64,000 nucleotides of DNA from Neurospora intermedia (Eukaryota > Ascomycota > Sordariomycetes > Sordariales > Sordariaceae), in assembly GCA_037102815.1 (NCBI GenBank), contig BTPP01000002.1:992001-1056000 (forward strand), in the 5' to 3' direction. A model generated the notes under the pieces. It saw nothing but the letters and a program-made list of their open reading frames with translations. It searched no databases and was not told where the DNA came from. This document shows positions 1-12,135 of this stretch, in pieces (the stretch's first letter is position 1; each line of letters starts with the position of its first letter). The position numbers were made by a program, and so were the translations under genes.

Positions 1-660
1 AATTTATAATACTACTACCGGGTAGGGAAAGAATACAATTATAACGAACGTCCTTTATAATTAGTTCGTAATAACCCTTCTACTACTACTTAATAATATT
101 ATAATTTAAGGTACAAAGAAAACACTTATAGTCGGTAGGAAGGCCGTCCTACTCTAAATAAGTATATATACAATTAGTAAAATTATTAATAATACAAATA
201 AAAATATTTAAATTAAAATTGAATTTATTTTAGCTACTTACTACTATAGTAACGGTTGCTACTTAAATAGTATTATAAGTATTATAGAGATTAGTAGGAA
301 TATTTAATATATATTTACTAAAAGTATAATTATAGGTAGTATTCTAAATACTATTAATTAAGAGCGGAATTAAATAATAGAAAGGAAATATAGAAGATAA
401 ATAACCTATTAATAAACGAAATAAGGTAAACCTTATTAGTAACGACCTTTTAGAAAGTACCGGGGGAGTTAAGCTTATTATTATTAGAGCGCGGGATAGA
501 GGCGAGATTTAAAATATAGTAAAGGTAAGGGATTTTATAAACGATGCTAATTAAATTAGTATAAAAATTAAAGAAAAAGAAAAGGAAACTATACTAATTT
601 TAAGGGGGATAATTACTAATAAAATTGCAAAGAGTACGAACGAAGAATATAGGCTCTAAA

Positions 661-1860
661 GGTATAACCGAAGGGACTACGAAGAACGTAAGGCCTAAGG
701 ATACAATAGGGGAAGAACCCTCCGTATTAGAGGTTAAATCGATAGGGTTAGGACAATAGCGGCCGGAGGAAGCTATTTTAATAAAAATTACAATAGGGAA
801 GAAGGAAGAGAAGGATTAAAAGGGGCGCCGTAAGGGGGATTATATAAATAAGGGAAAGGGTCCTTATACTAATATAAATAGGGGTAGAACTACGGGGTAA
901 AAGAGTAAATAATAGGGCGGAGGTATTTATAAACGGAGGAAGGAAGCGAAAAAATAGGGAGGGAAACAAAAAGATAAAATAAGGAAATAGGGAGAAGGCG
1001 GAGGAAAGAACGGTAGGGAGTAAAATAAAAAGGTAACAAAGGAAGTAGCGTACCAAATTTAGTCCTATTCCTATTATTCCTATTATTCTAGTATTAGAAC
1101 AATATAGCGGTAGAAAAAACGAGATTATGTTCGCTATAGCGGTAGGTAAGAACCGTTATAGCTATAAGTAAAGTAGAAGCGGTATAGTAAACTACGGCCG
1201 AAATAGAGCTAGAGGTTTTTATCCGGAAGCGTTTAACGCCTTACGGTTTTCCCCTCCAGAGAACTAGAGAAGGACCCTATACTAATAGGGCACTATAGTT
1301 TATAGTCTAGGAATAAGAATATTATTATTATTAATTATAATTTTCAAATCCCTAACGATTAATATTATTTAGGGGATATAAGTTATTTAAAAATAAAGAG
1401 GTTATTAGTCCTATATTATAATATTTAATACTATATATTAGAATAGGGCCACGGAATTTTCTAGAATAAGGAGGAATTATTTAATAAACGCTACAATTTA
1501 CTTCGAATTACCGCCGAAATCGTATAGGGTATTTTAATTAGGAAGTTCCATATCTATTAAATAAATTAAGAATATAATATTTTAAGTTAGAGGGATATTA
1601 TTTTAGCTACTATTAGCCTATATAACTTTATATTCTAGTATAAGGATATATAGGCCGAATTTAAGAAAGTTCGGAAAATAGTTCGGAGGTTAATTATTAT
1701 TACTACTCTAAATAAAGAGGAAAGTTAGCTAAATAATTTTAATACGGATAATTTAATTGTAGGAGAGGCTAACGAAATATATTAATTTCGTAATAAGATT
1801 GTAAGGTATATATAAGTAAATTAGGTAATAAAGTAGTAACTGGGGTAGGACTAAATTAAT
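661..1860 (+). pseudogene. RIP-degraded coding relic of unknown family
   Basis: In the frame beginning at 661, about 400 codons show a protein-like mix of Lys, Arg, Glu, Asp, Asn, Tyr and Ile, interrupted only by TAA and TAG. Stops of this kind arise from CAA, CAG or TGG by C-to-T or G-to-A change. The part from 1261 to 1830 is the most convincing, with stretches such as NKEELFNKRYNLLRITAEIV near 1468. The absence of TGA is weak evidence alone, because TG is depleted throughout the block. I do not recognise the family; a transposon-encoded protein is the natural guess for a RIP target. Confidence 0.35.
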
Positions 1861-4800
1861 ACGGTTTACTTCTATTTCCTTCCTTCTTTCTTTTTTCTTT
1901 TTATAACTAAGTAGAAAATGTACTATCTACCTGCCTCTACTTATAATATATCCTATTTACCCGTAAGTAGTAGGTTAAAGGATATAGTACTAATTTACCC
2001 TTCCGTTAGGTTAAAGTTTTATTCTAGACTAATAATTATATTAATTATAGGGAGAAGAAAAGAAAAAGGGAAAAAAGGATAGAAAGGGAATCCCTAAGTT
2101 TGTAGTATATAATACTATACTTATTTGCCCGCTTCAATTCGGATTATTACCTATTTGTCCGCAGGTAGTAGAATTAATATAGTATTAGTACCTTCTAATA
2201 GTTTAGGATTTATATACAATTTATAGTTTAGAAGTATAATTTAGGGGGTAGAGGAGGGGGGTAGAGGAGGGGGGAAGCAATTAGGAGGGTAGAAATAAAT
2301 AATTAATAATAAACTTACTTTAATAATATAAAACTACGTTCCTTTAAATTACTATACTAAGCGTACGGCCCAATAGCCAGCTCGGTCTTCTACTTAGTAA
2401 TTAAACGTTTATACGGGGTGACCTTCTTAGCCAGTACTTTATTAGGATTCCTTCTTTACTATTATTTCGTCCGTCGAAATCCGTTACTTATAGTAGTATT
2501 TATACTCTTTAAATCGATAGTTGGTTTTTTAACGATAATAATCTATATAATTAAAGAGATAATGAAGTTTGAAAGGTTTATTAAGAATTTACAATATTTA
2601 TAGTCCGATTATTAATAGTAATATTTATTGTATATTTATTTTTTAGCGATAATAATTTGTATAATTAAAGAGATAATAAAGCTTAAGAGGTTTATTAGGA
2701 ATTTATAGTACCTATAGTCCGAATTTCGGTAATAATATTTATTATATACTTTTAGAAAATAGATATTAATTGGTTTATTAATTTAATTCTTAGGTTATTA
2801 AACTAATTTAGGTATTATTAGCGGTATTAGTTTAATTCTTAGGTTCGGTTAGTTATTATAGTTTAAATATTATTAATAATATTAGTTTAGTTCTTAGGTT
2901 TTTAGGCTCGATTGGTTATTGTAGCTTAGGTATTATTAGCGGTATTAATTTAGTTCTTAAGTTCGGTTAGTTATTGTAATTTAAGTATTATTAGCGGTAT
3001 TAATTTAGTTCTTAGGCTATTAGGTTAGTTTAGGTATTGTAGCTTAAATATTATTAGTAGTATTAATTTAATTCTTAAGTTTAGTTAGTTATTATAATTT
3101 AGGGTTATTAATAGTATTATTTTACTTATTAGCTTTTTATTATTTTTTAGTAACTTTTAGCTTTTATACGGAGGTTGTCTATAAAGTCTTAGTAGTATTA
3201 AGCGATAGAGCCGTCTATAAAGTCCTAATAGTATTAAGTAATAGAGTATAATCCTTCGGGGGAATAGGGCAAGAATTAGATTTAGAAGATTAAATTAGAG
3301 GTTATTATTCTTCCTATTGTTGTTAGTAGTGAATTTAAGTAGTAAAATAGGTAGATAAAATGGAGGGAATAGAACGAAAATAGAATAAAAAAAAATAGAA
3401 AAAAAAAGGAGAATAGGACGAAAAATAAAGGAAAATAAATAGAAATATAGATGGGAGTAGGAGGTGGGAATAGGAAATAAAATATTATTGGGGAATAGGG
3501 ATAGGAATAGGGAATGGGAATATAGGTAGGAATAAGGAATAGGAATAGGGAATAGGGAAGGGAATAGGGAAGGGGGATAATAATAGGGATAATAATAGTA
3601 GTAGTAATAATAATACTAAATTCGCCTTAATTAGTAACTAAATTATTAACGGATAACTAACCCCTAATATTTAAATTTTAAATCACTTTATAGCTTTCTA
3701 GTACTATTTTATCAGTTTTAGTAGGGCTTGAGCTATTAGCCTTCTTTTATACTAAAAAGAATTAATTTAATTTTATTATAGTATGTAAAGGAATTAATCT
3801 AATCCTACTATAATATATAAAAGGAATTAATTTAATCTTATTATAGTACGTAGCCTACAATTCTACTTAGTAGAATCTAATAAATATTTAGTTAGCCTTC
3901 TTTTTAGCCGGTATTTCGTTAAGTTTTTAACTCCGAATTATATTTAACTCTACCGCTATTAGTAATAAGTAGGCAAAGGGATATTTTACGTAATTAGTAA
4001 AGTATAAAGGACGGAACGAAGTGAATATTATAGTAGAAGAGGTACGGTCGGTTCTCTATACTATTAATTATTAGCATATTATTAATAAAAGTAATACCTG
4101 TTAGTAGCGCGGTTTTCGGCCTAAATATCGTTTTACAAATTGTTAAATTAATATTAGCGGAGCACTAATTATACTATTAGCCGGTTCGTCAATAGGAGGA
4201 GTAATAGTAATTACTATTAACGCAACCTTCTACTTAGCCGTTATACGCGGTTTGTATATAAAAGTAGGCTTCTTATTAATTTTTAAATTAGTATTAAATA
4301 TATTTAAATCGGTATTAGATATAGTTGGGGATGGGGTTATTGTAGTTTGGGGTCCATTATATACGGCTTACGCGTAGAAGCAAGCTTCTTATTAATCTTT
4401 AAATCGGTATTAAATATAGTTAGAAATAGGGTTATTATAGTTTGGGGTAGAATTATTATAATTGGAGTAGGATTAGTTATAGTTTATAGTAGCGTTATTC
4501 GTATTTGGGGTAGTATTAATTATAATTTATAGTAGCAATATTATTACTATTTTGGGTATTCTACTATTATTTTAGGTATTCTTACTATTATTTAGTTGGT
4601 ATTGGTAGTACTAAGGGGTATAAGGGTAGTTGAAAATTAGTTCTTAAATGGAAGTTGGAAAGTGAAATTGGATATTATTAGCTTTGTAATTATTATTTTT
4701 AAGGAGTCTAGAATTAGATTTTCTATTTAAATAAAATAAGAAAGTCATCCGAAATTGGTAGGAAGTTTATTAGATTATTAAAAGAAATTAATAAAATTAT

Positions 4801-4980
4801 AGGAAAAAGTTCGCTGGAAGTTAGACAGAAGGCCTATTATTTTTTAGGAATAGGTTAGTAAGTAAATAGGATTAAGAAGAATAATAGAGATAGGAATTAG
4901 AAAGGGAATTGGAAAGGGAAAGGGAATTAGAAAGGGAAAGGGAATAGGAATAGGAATAGGGAAAGGGAATAGGAATGGGG

Positions 4981-5021
<41 letters not shown>

Positions 5022-5215
5022 TATAAGGGTAAGAATAATACTCGCCAATATACCCGAACGTAAAGAAAAGTTGAGGTAACTTCGCCGGCCCTCCGCCTAA
5101 ATTAGCGGCTCTACCGACGTAAATATAATTTATTACTGTAAAATAGTAGCGGTTCGTTAATTAGAGTTTGGTTTATTATTATTATAAAAGGAGAGGCTAG
5201 GTTGTAGGGTTAGTA

Positions 5216-5451
5216 GATAAAATAAATAAATAGAAGGATAAATAATTCACGTACCCTTTTAGTCTAAAACGGCGTTGATAAAGGTAAATTCGCCCAACTC
5301 AAGCTAGTAGAAGGCGCAATAACAAGCTAAGTGGATAAAATGAATAAATAGAAGGATAAGTAATTTACGTACCCTTTTAGTCTAAAACGGCGTTAATAAA
5401 GGTAAATTCGCCTAATTTAAGCTAGTAGAAGGCGTAATAGTAAGCTAAAAT
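5216..5451. repeat. 118-bp tandem duplication differing only by transitions
   Basis: Two adjacent copies, 5216-5333 and 5334-5451, align without gaps. They differ at about eleven positions inside the alignment, and every difference is C/T or G/A (for example ttcac versus tttac, and cccaactcaag versus cctaatttaag). Each copy carries both classes of change. This is direct evidence that the duplication existed before or during RIP and that the copies were mutated separately. Confidence 0.85.
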
Positions 5452-6859
5452 GTAACTGAAGCTAGAGAGGGGTAATTAGAATTCTCTAGTCTATTACGCT
5501 TTAATAATAAAATAGATTTACTTCGGTGGTTTAGTAGTTGAAGAGGGCGGGGCCGACGGTTTTAATCTATTTAGTAATTTTTAAAATAAGGTTTCGGCTT
5601 TGAATCGCTAGAAATAGACTAACTTTGAATTATTCTCTATAAAATAAGGTTTTCCCTATAAAATAAGGTTTTCTCTATAAAATAAAGTTGGTTGAGGGTA
5701 AAAAAGTAAAATACGGATAAATAAATTAGAAGAATTATTAAGAGGAGGAGAGGTTATAAAGGTAGTAAATAGGATTTTAGAAGGTTAATATATATACTAG
5801 ACTATTAAATCAATATACTACCCCTATAAGGGAAGGGTACGTTATATACTATATTTAAACGGATAAAGTTACTATTTTAGCGAAGCGTATAAATATCTTT
5901 ATTATTATAAAACTACTATAATTTTTTTTTTATACTAGTTTTAGTAGCCTTCCTATATTTACCTATATATTAATTTATACATCCGATTTTAATATTTATT
6001 TAGCTAATGGATAAGGTTCGATAAGGTAGAATAAGTTAGTAAGTGGCTAGTACGCGTACGGTTGGCTAGGCTCTAAATTTGAATATAGAAGCTAAAATCT
6101 AAAATCGATTTGATTTTTATCGATTTTAATTTAATCATTTTCAGAATTTCTCCTTTACGGCCACCTTCCTATACCCCAATTTTAGTATAGTAACCTCAAT
6201 ACTACTATATTAATTACAATTCTATTAACTACTAATCGGTAAAAATACTTTTATATTTCTCTATAGGATACTTAATAATAATTAATAATAAACGTAAAAT
6301 ATATTTAATAGTAAGTAGTACTAGTCCTATCCTTTAACGAGCTAATTATATATTTCTACCCTAATTAGTACGTTGTATATTATATTTATTTAATTTAATT
6401 ATAAAAATAGTAATAATAATATAATTATAATACTAATACTAATACCGTCGCTAATCCCTCTTTAATATATCTATTAAAGTCTTATATTATTAATAAAATT
6501 AAATTCTTAATTCGACTAGCTATAATTATAATAATTATTAATACTTAGAGATAATTACAAAATTAAGATAGTAAGCGTAGGCTTATATTCTTAATTACTA
6601 TACTCTACAACCTACTTTAAGGATAGGTTTTTAGAGCTATTAGAATCTCCCTCCCTTAATTAAGAATTATACGACCCAATCGAGAAGCGAACTACTCCCA
6701 ACCGGGAATAAACATATAAAAAAGGAGCTAATAATAATATAAACGTTATAACGAACCGGCGCGCCTATTAAAGATTATACTATAACCGAACTTTATTATC
6801 CTAAGAAAAAACCTCTATTAGGGCTATAGAGGCGTAGGGTTAAATAGAGGGCGGAGTAA

Positions 6860-8932
6860 GCTAAATACTACCTTTCGAAGTAAGTCGGTTAATAATATTA
6901 ATTAGAAAGAAACCCCTCTAAGACTTACTTATTAAAGCGAATTATATAACTATAGCTTCTTACTTCTATAGGACGAATAATTCCCTCTTTACTAGAACGG
7001 ACTAATTATAATAATTATTATCGAAAAGAGTAAGCGCCTTATATATCCAATAACCGGGATTACTATACCCCTTCTTAAATTTCTCTTATTCGAAAGTATT
7101 ACGTTTAATACGGCTATCCGCTATAATTTAAAAGGTTAGAGCCTATAGTTCTAAACTCTTAGAGATACTAACTAAGGTATATAATACCTTTCTATAAGGA
7201 ATCTCTTTAACTTTTGGCTTTTTAGTACAACTATTACTATTATTACTATCCTTATTATTATTATCCTTATTACTATCGCTAATATTAATACTTATACTAA
7301 TTTCATTCTTACACTTAGTAGGATTAGTATTAGAGTTTACTAATTTATTAATAGTAGTAGGTATATTACCCCAAAATTATTCGTAGATTGCTATTTCTGC
7401 GAAAGGTTAGCCCTAGAATTAGCTATAGTTTTTATCTTTTTAAATAATTATAATTAGTATAGTCCAACGTTAATTTAATAATTAAATAATTATATATTAA
7501 TTTTAATTAATATAATTTATATATTATTATTTAGAGTATATTATTACTTAATTGTATTAATATTAATGCTAACCCTAAATAAACGGCCTAAATATTAAAA
7601 AATATAATACTTTCTTTTAAATAAATTAGTAATAGACTTTACGCTTTCGTACGTTACCTTATAGTTAGGATACTTCACCTAAACTTTATTAATAACCCGG
7701 ATATAAGTAGAAGTTTTAAAGGTACTATTATAGTAATACTCTAAACTATTAACTATAAATAATTTATAAAGGACTATTAACTTTAAATTATTAGGCTAGA
7801 CGGCCTACGTACGCTTCTTCTTAGCGGGCTTCTCTTCGGCGGACTTCTCTTCGGCGGACTTCTCTTCGGCGGATTTCTCTTCGGCGGACTTCTTACCGGG
7901 CTTCTTACTAAGCTTCTCGCCGGGCTTCTTACTAGGCTTTTTTTTAACGGGCTTCTTACTAGGCTTCTTACTAGGCTTTATACCAGGCTTTTTACTAGGC
8001 TCCTCGGCGGGCTTCTCTTCGGCGGGCTTTTTAATAGGCTTCTTAATAGGCTTTTTAATAGGCTTTTTAATAAGCTTTTTAACGGGCTTCTTAACGGGCT
8101 TCTTCTTTAGGGGGGTAAAATTAGTCTTATTATTACTATTGTCCGCGCCTTCGTATTCTATAAATATTATACTAATATCCCCCTTTTACTTATTGTTATT
8201 TCCTAAGCCGTCGTTAAATTCTTTTATATAACTTCTATAATTATTATTTACCGTAAAATCCTACTTAATTAATAATTTATCCTCTTCGCTAAGCAATTTA
8301 TTATTATAATCTTCGCTCTAATTTCTAACTTTAATATTATTGTCCTCCGTAGAAGTTTAGGCCTCGGCCTCGTTAGCCTCAGCCTTATCCTCGTCGGTTG
8401 CCCTAGCTTTATTAGCCTTATCGGTATTATCCGTATTATCGGCCTCGTTGGTATTATTATCCTTATCGGTATTATTATCCTTATCGGTTGCCCCAACCTC
8501 GTAGGTTTCGTCGGCCTCGATACTAGACTACGAATTTAATTCTCTATATACAATATTATTTTTATAATAATTAGATTTAGTACGCGCAATCTAAGAGCGA
8601 GATAGTTTAGTAGCAGTAATAATAGTAATAGTATTATTAATAATATTCTTCTAAGATTAGGTTTAAATCTAGCATTTAGGGGTAGCCTTCGTACGGATTA
8701 GTAACCCCCTCTAGGAGTTAAAACTACTCTTCTTTTAAGGGCCAGCAGTAATATTCGCTTTAGAGTTGGCTTTAGAAGAAGTAAAGGTATAAATAGAAGG
8801 AGGGGTTTTAGTAAGCTTAACTATATAGGCTATATCGTTAAGGGTCGTAATAGTACTTCTAGTATTAAAAGGGGAGGGAAATAGAAAAAGTAATAAAAAA
8901 AAAGAAAAAGAAATACTAGAATTTACAAACAA
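6860..8932 (-). pseudogene. RIP-killed gene, Myb/SANT-like DNA-binding protein relic
   Basis: Reading the minus strand from about 8932, a single frame runs to about 7440 and continues one frame over to about 6860. Protein-like sequence lies between more than a dozen stops, all TAA or TAG, as expected when CAA, CAG and TGG codons are hit by RIP. Recognisable parts in order are a low-complexity N-terminus, an acidic DKDNNTDKDNNT tract near 8.46 kb, a long KKP/AEEK repeat (8105-7810) ending in KPAKKKR (possible nuclear signal), and a helical region at about 7.8-7.4 kb. The arrangement of the last part (TFKTSTYIRVINKV, then VTYESVKSITNLFKRKYYIF) resembles fungal Myb/SANT-like DNA-binding domains. 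The coding relic is clear; the family name is inference from pattern only. The original start is not identifiable. Confidence 0.55.
7810..8105 (-). repeat. Degenerate Lys-Pro/Ala-Glu-Glu-Lys coding repeat
   Basis: On the plus strand this reads as ggcttcttacta and ctcttcggcgga units repeated with small variations. On the minus strand it keeps one frame and gives KPVKKP, KPSKKP and AEEKSAEEK units. It is the best-preserved part of the surrounding relic, probably because C-rich codons lacking CA sites are poor RIP targets. Confidence 0.75.
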
Positions 8933-9209
8933 CCTCGTCTTTTATATACAATAATTAATAGTATTAATTACTATAGTTTAATTAATGCAAATTTAATTAT
9001 CTACCTAGTAATTAATAGAAATAGGGACTTCAATACTATACTAAATATATATAAATAGAACTAAGCCCCTTAATACTATGCCAAGCATTATAGTTTCGTT
9101 ACTGCCATACTACTGTACTGCGCTCCCGCGTTCGGATATTAATAAACTAGTATTAACGAACGTAATATAGTAAGAGTATTTAAGAGGTCTTGGCGTGCCT
9201 TAACCTTAT

Positions 9210-9250
9210 ATTACTATACAGATTCTAAAGGTGCCCTCCTGTATAGTAAT
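9210..9250. other. 12-bp perfect inverted repeat at the heterochromatin edge
   Basis: The sequence attactatacag (9210-9221) is repeated in inverse orientation as ctgtatagtaat (9239-9250) with a 17-nt spacer. It lies exactly where the RIP-type composition gives way to normal sequence. It could be a transposon end or a hairpin; nothing identifies it further. Confidence 0.6.
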
Positions 9251-9300
9251 GCAATATCCCCCCTAACTTTTTACTGCGCTAACGAACACGCCCTACATAT

Positions 9301-9973
9301 ACTTTACAGTACAAATGACGGCGCTACGCGGTGATGCTCCCCGTCCAACTAATGCCAAGACTGCACATGCGAGGCATCCCCGTCCATCCGTTCATCATTT
9401 TGCCTCAACACTCCCTGGACACTCCTCCATATCTTCCTCATTATCTTGAGTTTCTAATTGCTATTAACGCGAATGAGAGATTAGCCACTCCTCTTGGGCG
9501 TGGAAGACCCGATGCCTCTTAATAACCAGCTCGCTTGATGCTGAAAAAGACGAGTGGATTTGCACACTTGTGCATACAACACTACTGCCGAGCGAGCATA
9601 CAAGCAGGACGTTGGATCCGCAGGCTTCCCCAAACTAGCAAGCATGCAAGCCCATCCTTGTGGAACCAGCCCCTATTCATTGCCTCGACAACGTTTTGTC
9701 CACTGCGTGGTGACTTTGTAACAACACTCAAACATTGATACTTTAACAGTGGGAAGGCATAGAGGCTTATGCGGTATGATGACAACACACCCGTCAGAAT
9801 CTTTGCTCAAGATAGCCCTAGTAGGTTATCTTGACCTGTGATCACACTGTGGTCAAGTAGAATTGGGCGACAATAGGTATTGATGTTGGGAGAGGTTCCA
9901 ACTGAGACTTTCCTATCTCGTGTCAGTAAAAATGTGGACGATTGCTACGTTGTATTTCCGAGTCTCACCTTAT
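9301..9973. other. Intergenic, no gene seen
   Basis: Normal composition returns here. Short open frames on both strands show no coding character. It includes the presumptive 3' flank of the Hsp70-like gene that ends at 9974. Confidence 0.5.
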
Positions 9974-12135
9974 TCAAGCAGCCTCTTCCATTTCTAGTTC
10001 TTCATCACCGACCTTCGCTGTTTCCATGGTGGCCTTGGCACGCCTGGGGCCTGGCTCAAAGCGAAGGCGGAGACGAATGTCGGTTACACGTGATGTCTTA
10101 GACGGCCCCGTTTGCTTAACCTTGACTATCACGAACGTGTCGTTGCCATTGCCCTCGATCGAAACCTCGCACTCGTACTTATCGCGCTTCTGGGCTGTGG
10201 GAAGGTCGTCAAACAACACATAGGATCGATGTAGATCGACCGGGGTTCTTTCTGCCTTGCTTTTGGGTTTAGGCTCTGGGCACGGTTGTTCGGAGTATGG
10301 ATTGTCCCATGGCCTGACGTGGTAGATAGGGTCACAGAGAAGACGAAACTGGGTACCTTCGACTTGGGGCCCTGCTCTTGTATACTTGTTTTGTCGGTAC
10401 TCTTTGGCCACAATGTCCTTCAAGTATCACGGAGGATGTTAGCCTTATGTGTGTGCTTCCGCAATATGATCACTGTCGGCCTCTGTTGGGCAATGACTTA
10501 CATAATAAAGAACCAACGGAGCTTCATCCCCCCACTTTGGTGCACCCGGCCGCTTCCTTTGCAAGCCGATGCCGACCCCTTGAGTCATGAATTGTTCGGA
10601 AGTCAGAGCAATTTCGACTGCACGAGTTGCACCCCTGGTCAGTGATCCTTCTTCGGGTTCGTCGCAAACTGGCCAGATGACGGAACGCCCGAGCCCTGCT
10701 TGTCGAGCCAGATGGCTCAGATATGTTCGGAGGGAACAGCATAAACCCCCACACTCCGGGCTTCCGCCTGATATAACCACACTTCCCACAACATCTCGAT
10801 CTTGAGTGAGTTCTTTGAGAAGCGCAAACTGCTGAGCTGCAACCTTGAATGGATGCCGGTAGGCACTCATTTTGAAATGATAGAATTCCTGGCCGGCAAC
10901 CTCCAGCGATATAACTTCCCCTGTATCGGTGGTGAAAACTAACGGTCTTGACGAATGGAGGCCGAAGTATGTGCGATATCCGTCCAGCTCCCTTGTGATT
11001 CTTGTGATGTTAACACGTAAGCCGGCTCTTTCTCTTGTGGATAATACCCTTCCAATCGTTGACGACACCAGGTCATCCACGTATTCAAGAAGATAATGCA
11101 TCAGTAGCTCTTGACCACCGCAAGCTCCTGTATTGCGATAACTTCTTAGTCAGACTCAGTAGCGAAGATACATGTGTCCAGACTTACCAAACGAGTCTCC
11201 GATGCGGAAAAATCGCTTGCTGGTGCCACCTCCTTCATCGCTCTCGTTGGGACCTACCCAGAACATGGAGCCATTCTAGAATAGAGACATCGAGTTACTA
11301 ATTTGTATGAGGACTCCTAGCGTGTTGGACTTACCATCATATGACCTCCGAAGTCTAGGACCAGGACAACCTCCTCCTTGCCATCTGTACGAACAAGAGG
11401 ACCAATCATCGCGTGAGCCCGTGCATCAGACTCCGTGATGAAGGTAACATGCTCTTGTACCGTCAAAGGATTATAGTCGAACGCTTCAGCAACCAGGCTG
11501 AGGTAGACCTTTTGGAATGAAGAGTTCCACAGTGCCGGCATAGTGATACAGATCTGATCTACCGTTTGATGTTCGGTAAAGGCTCGGCCCCAATCGTCTG
11601 CCAACACAGCGTCCTTTCTTGCGCGCATGTTTCTCAACATGGCTACAAGTGCGGATTTCATTCTTCCCCGTAATTCGGGTGAATCATAAATTGCGAGCTC
11701 CTGCGCCATCGGGTGTCGCGCGACGGTCTTGTCCAGCTCTTGCGCGAGTAGGTAAAACCCGTACTTAAGAGGTACGGGCTCGAACTCTCGCCAACTGACA
11801 TCAGCGTCATACGCTGGGGCATCATCGTCAAGAGGGTAGCCGTGAGCCAGGAAGTCGAAGCGATGCCACGCTGTGCCGCCGACGCTTGATGGTACAGCGG
11901 GACCAATAGAGCGTACCAAGGTCTCGTATATAGGGTCATCCGGGCACGTAGAAGGGCAGACTACGGTAATCCGGCTCCCGAAACATCCTAAATCAATACC
12001 GATGAGTTGTTTCCTGTGTCGTTGAATATCAATCTTCCGTTAGCAATTGTCGTGGTCTCTAGCAGGTGGGTGTACTAACGGCCAGATCCTTTCCGGCCGC
12101 GCGGGCCTGAGTTTTGGATCATTCAGTATATCCAT
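9974..12135 (-). CDS. Hsp70-like ATPase-fold protein A (5 exons)
   Basis: I read five exons: 12135-12080, 12013-11335, 11275-11188, 11127-10502 and 10417-9974, giving 630 residues. Donors are GTTAGT, GTAAGT, GTAAGT and GTAAGT, acceptors are AG, and phases agree throughout. The N-terminal phosphate-1 motif GIDLGCFGS begins near residue 24. The phosphate-2 region VLVLDFGGHMM (residues 235-245) keeps Asp and two Gly but has lost the GGGT signature of canonical Hsp70. An adenosine-type motif VVISGGSPECGG follows, and the C-terminus is charged and acidic. This fits the divergent fungal Hsp70-like family (actin-like ATPase fold) of unknown client or role, and it lacks a canonical substrate-binding domain. 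The first exon (18 codons) is small but fits phase exactly. Its neighbour B is a tandem paralogue with matching intron positions. Confidence 0.85.

Larger units (their letters stand above)
1..9300. repeat. RIP-mutated AT-rich repeat block
   Basis: The whole stretch is strongly AT-rich. It is almost free of CA and TG dinucleotides and saturated with TA on both strands, while CG, CC and GG still occur. This is what repeat-induced point mutation (C to T, preferentially at CpA, in duplicated DNA) leaves behind in Neurospora and relatives. No intact gene is present; the longest open stretches are low-complexity. Normal base composition returns over about 9.0-9.3 kb. In Neurospora such blocks are usually dead transposons and are packaged as H3K9me3, DNA-methylated heterochromatin. 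Inside are two coding relics, a 118-bp tandem duplication, purine-rich simple tracts (about 3360-3600 and 4880-4980) and an AAT run (about 4979-5021). Confidence 0.9.

Noticed and set aside
778-1056. Minus-strand 92-codon open frame with Leu/Phe-rich hydrophobic sequence
   Set aside because: Antisense of purine-rich RIP sequence; composition is that of simple sequence, with no supporting context.
6721-7140. A Fot1/pogo transposase relic inside the RIP block
   Set aside because: Some short stretches recalled the HTH part of pogo transposases, but no DDE motifs could be found, and the segment is better explained as the C-terminus of the Myb/SANT-like relic.
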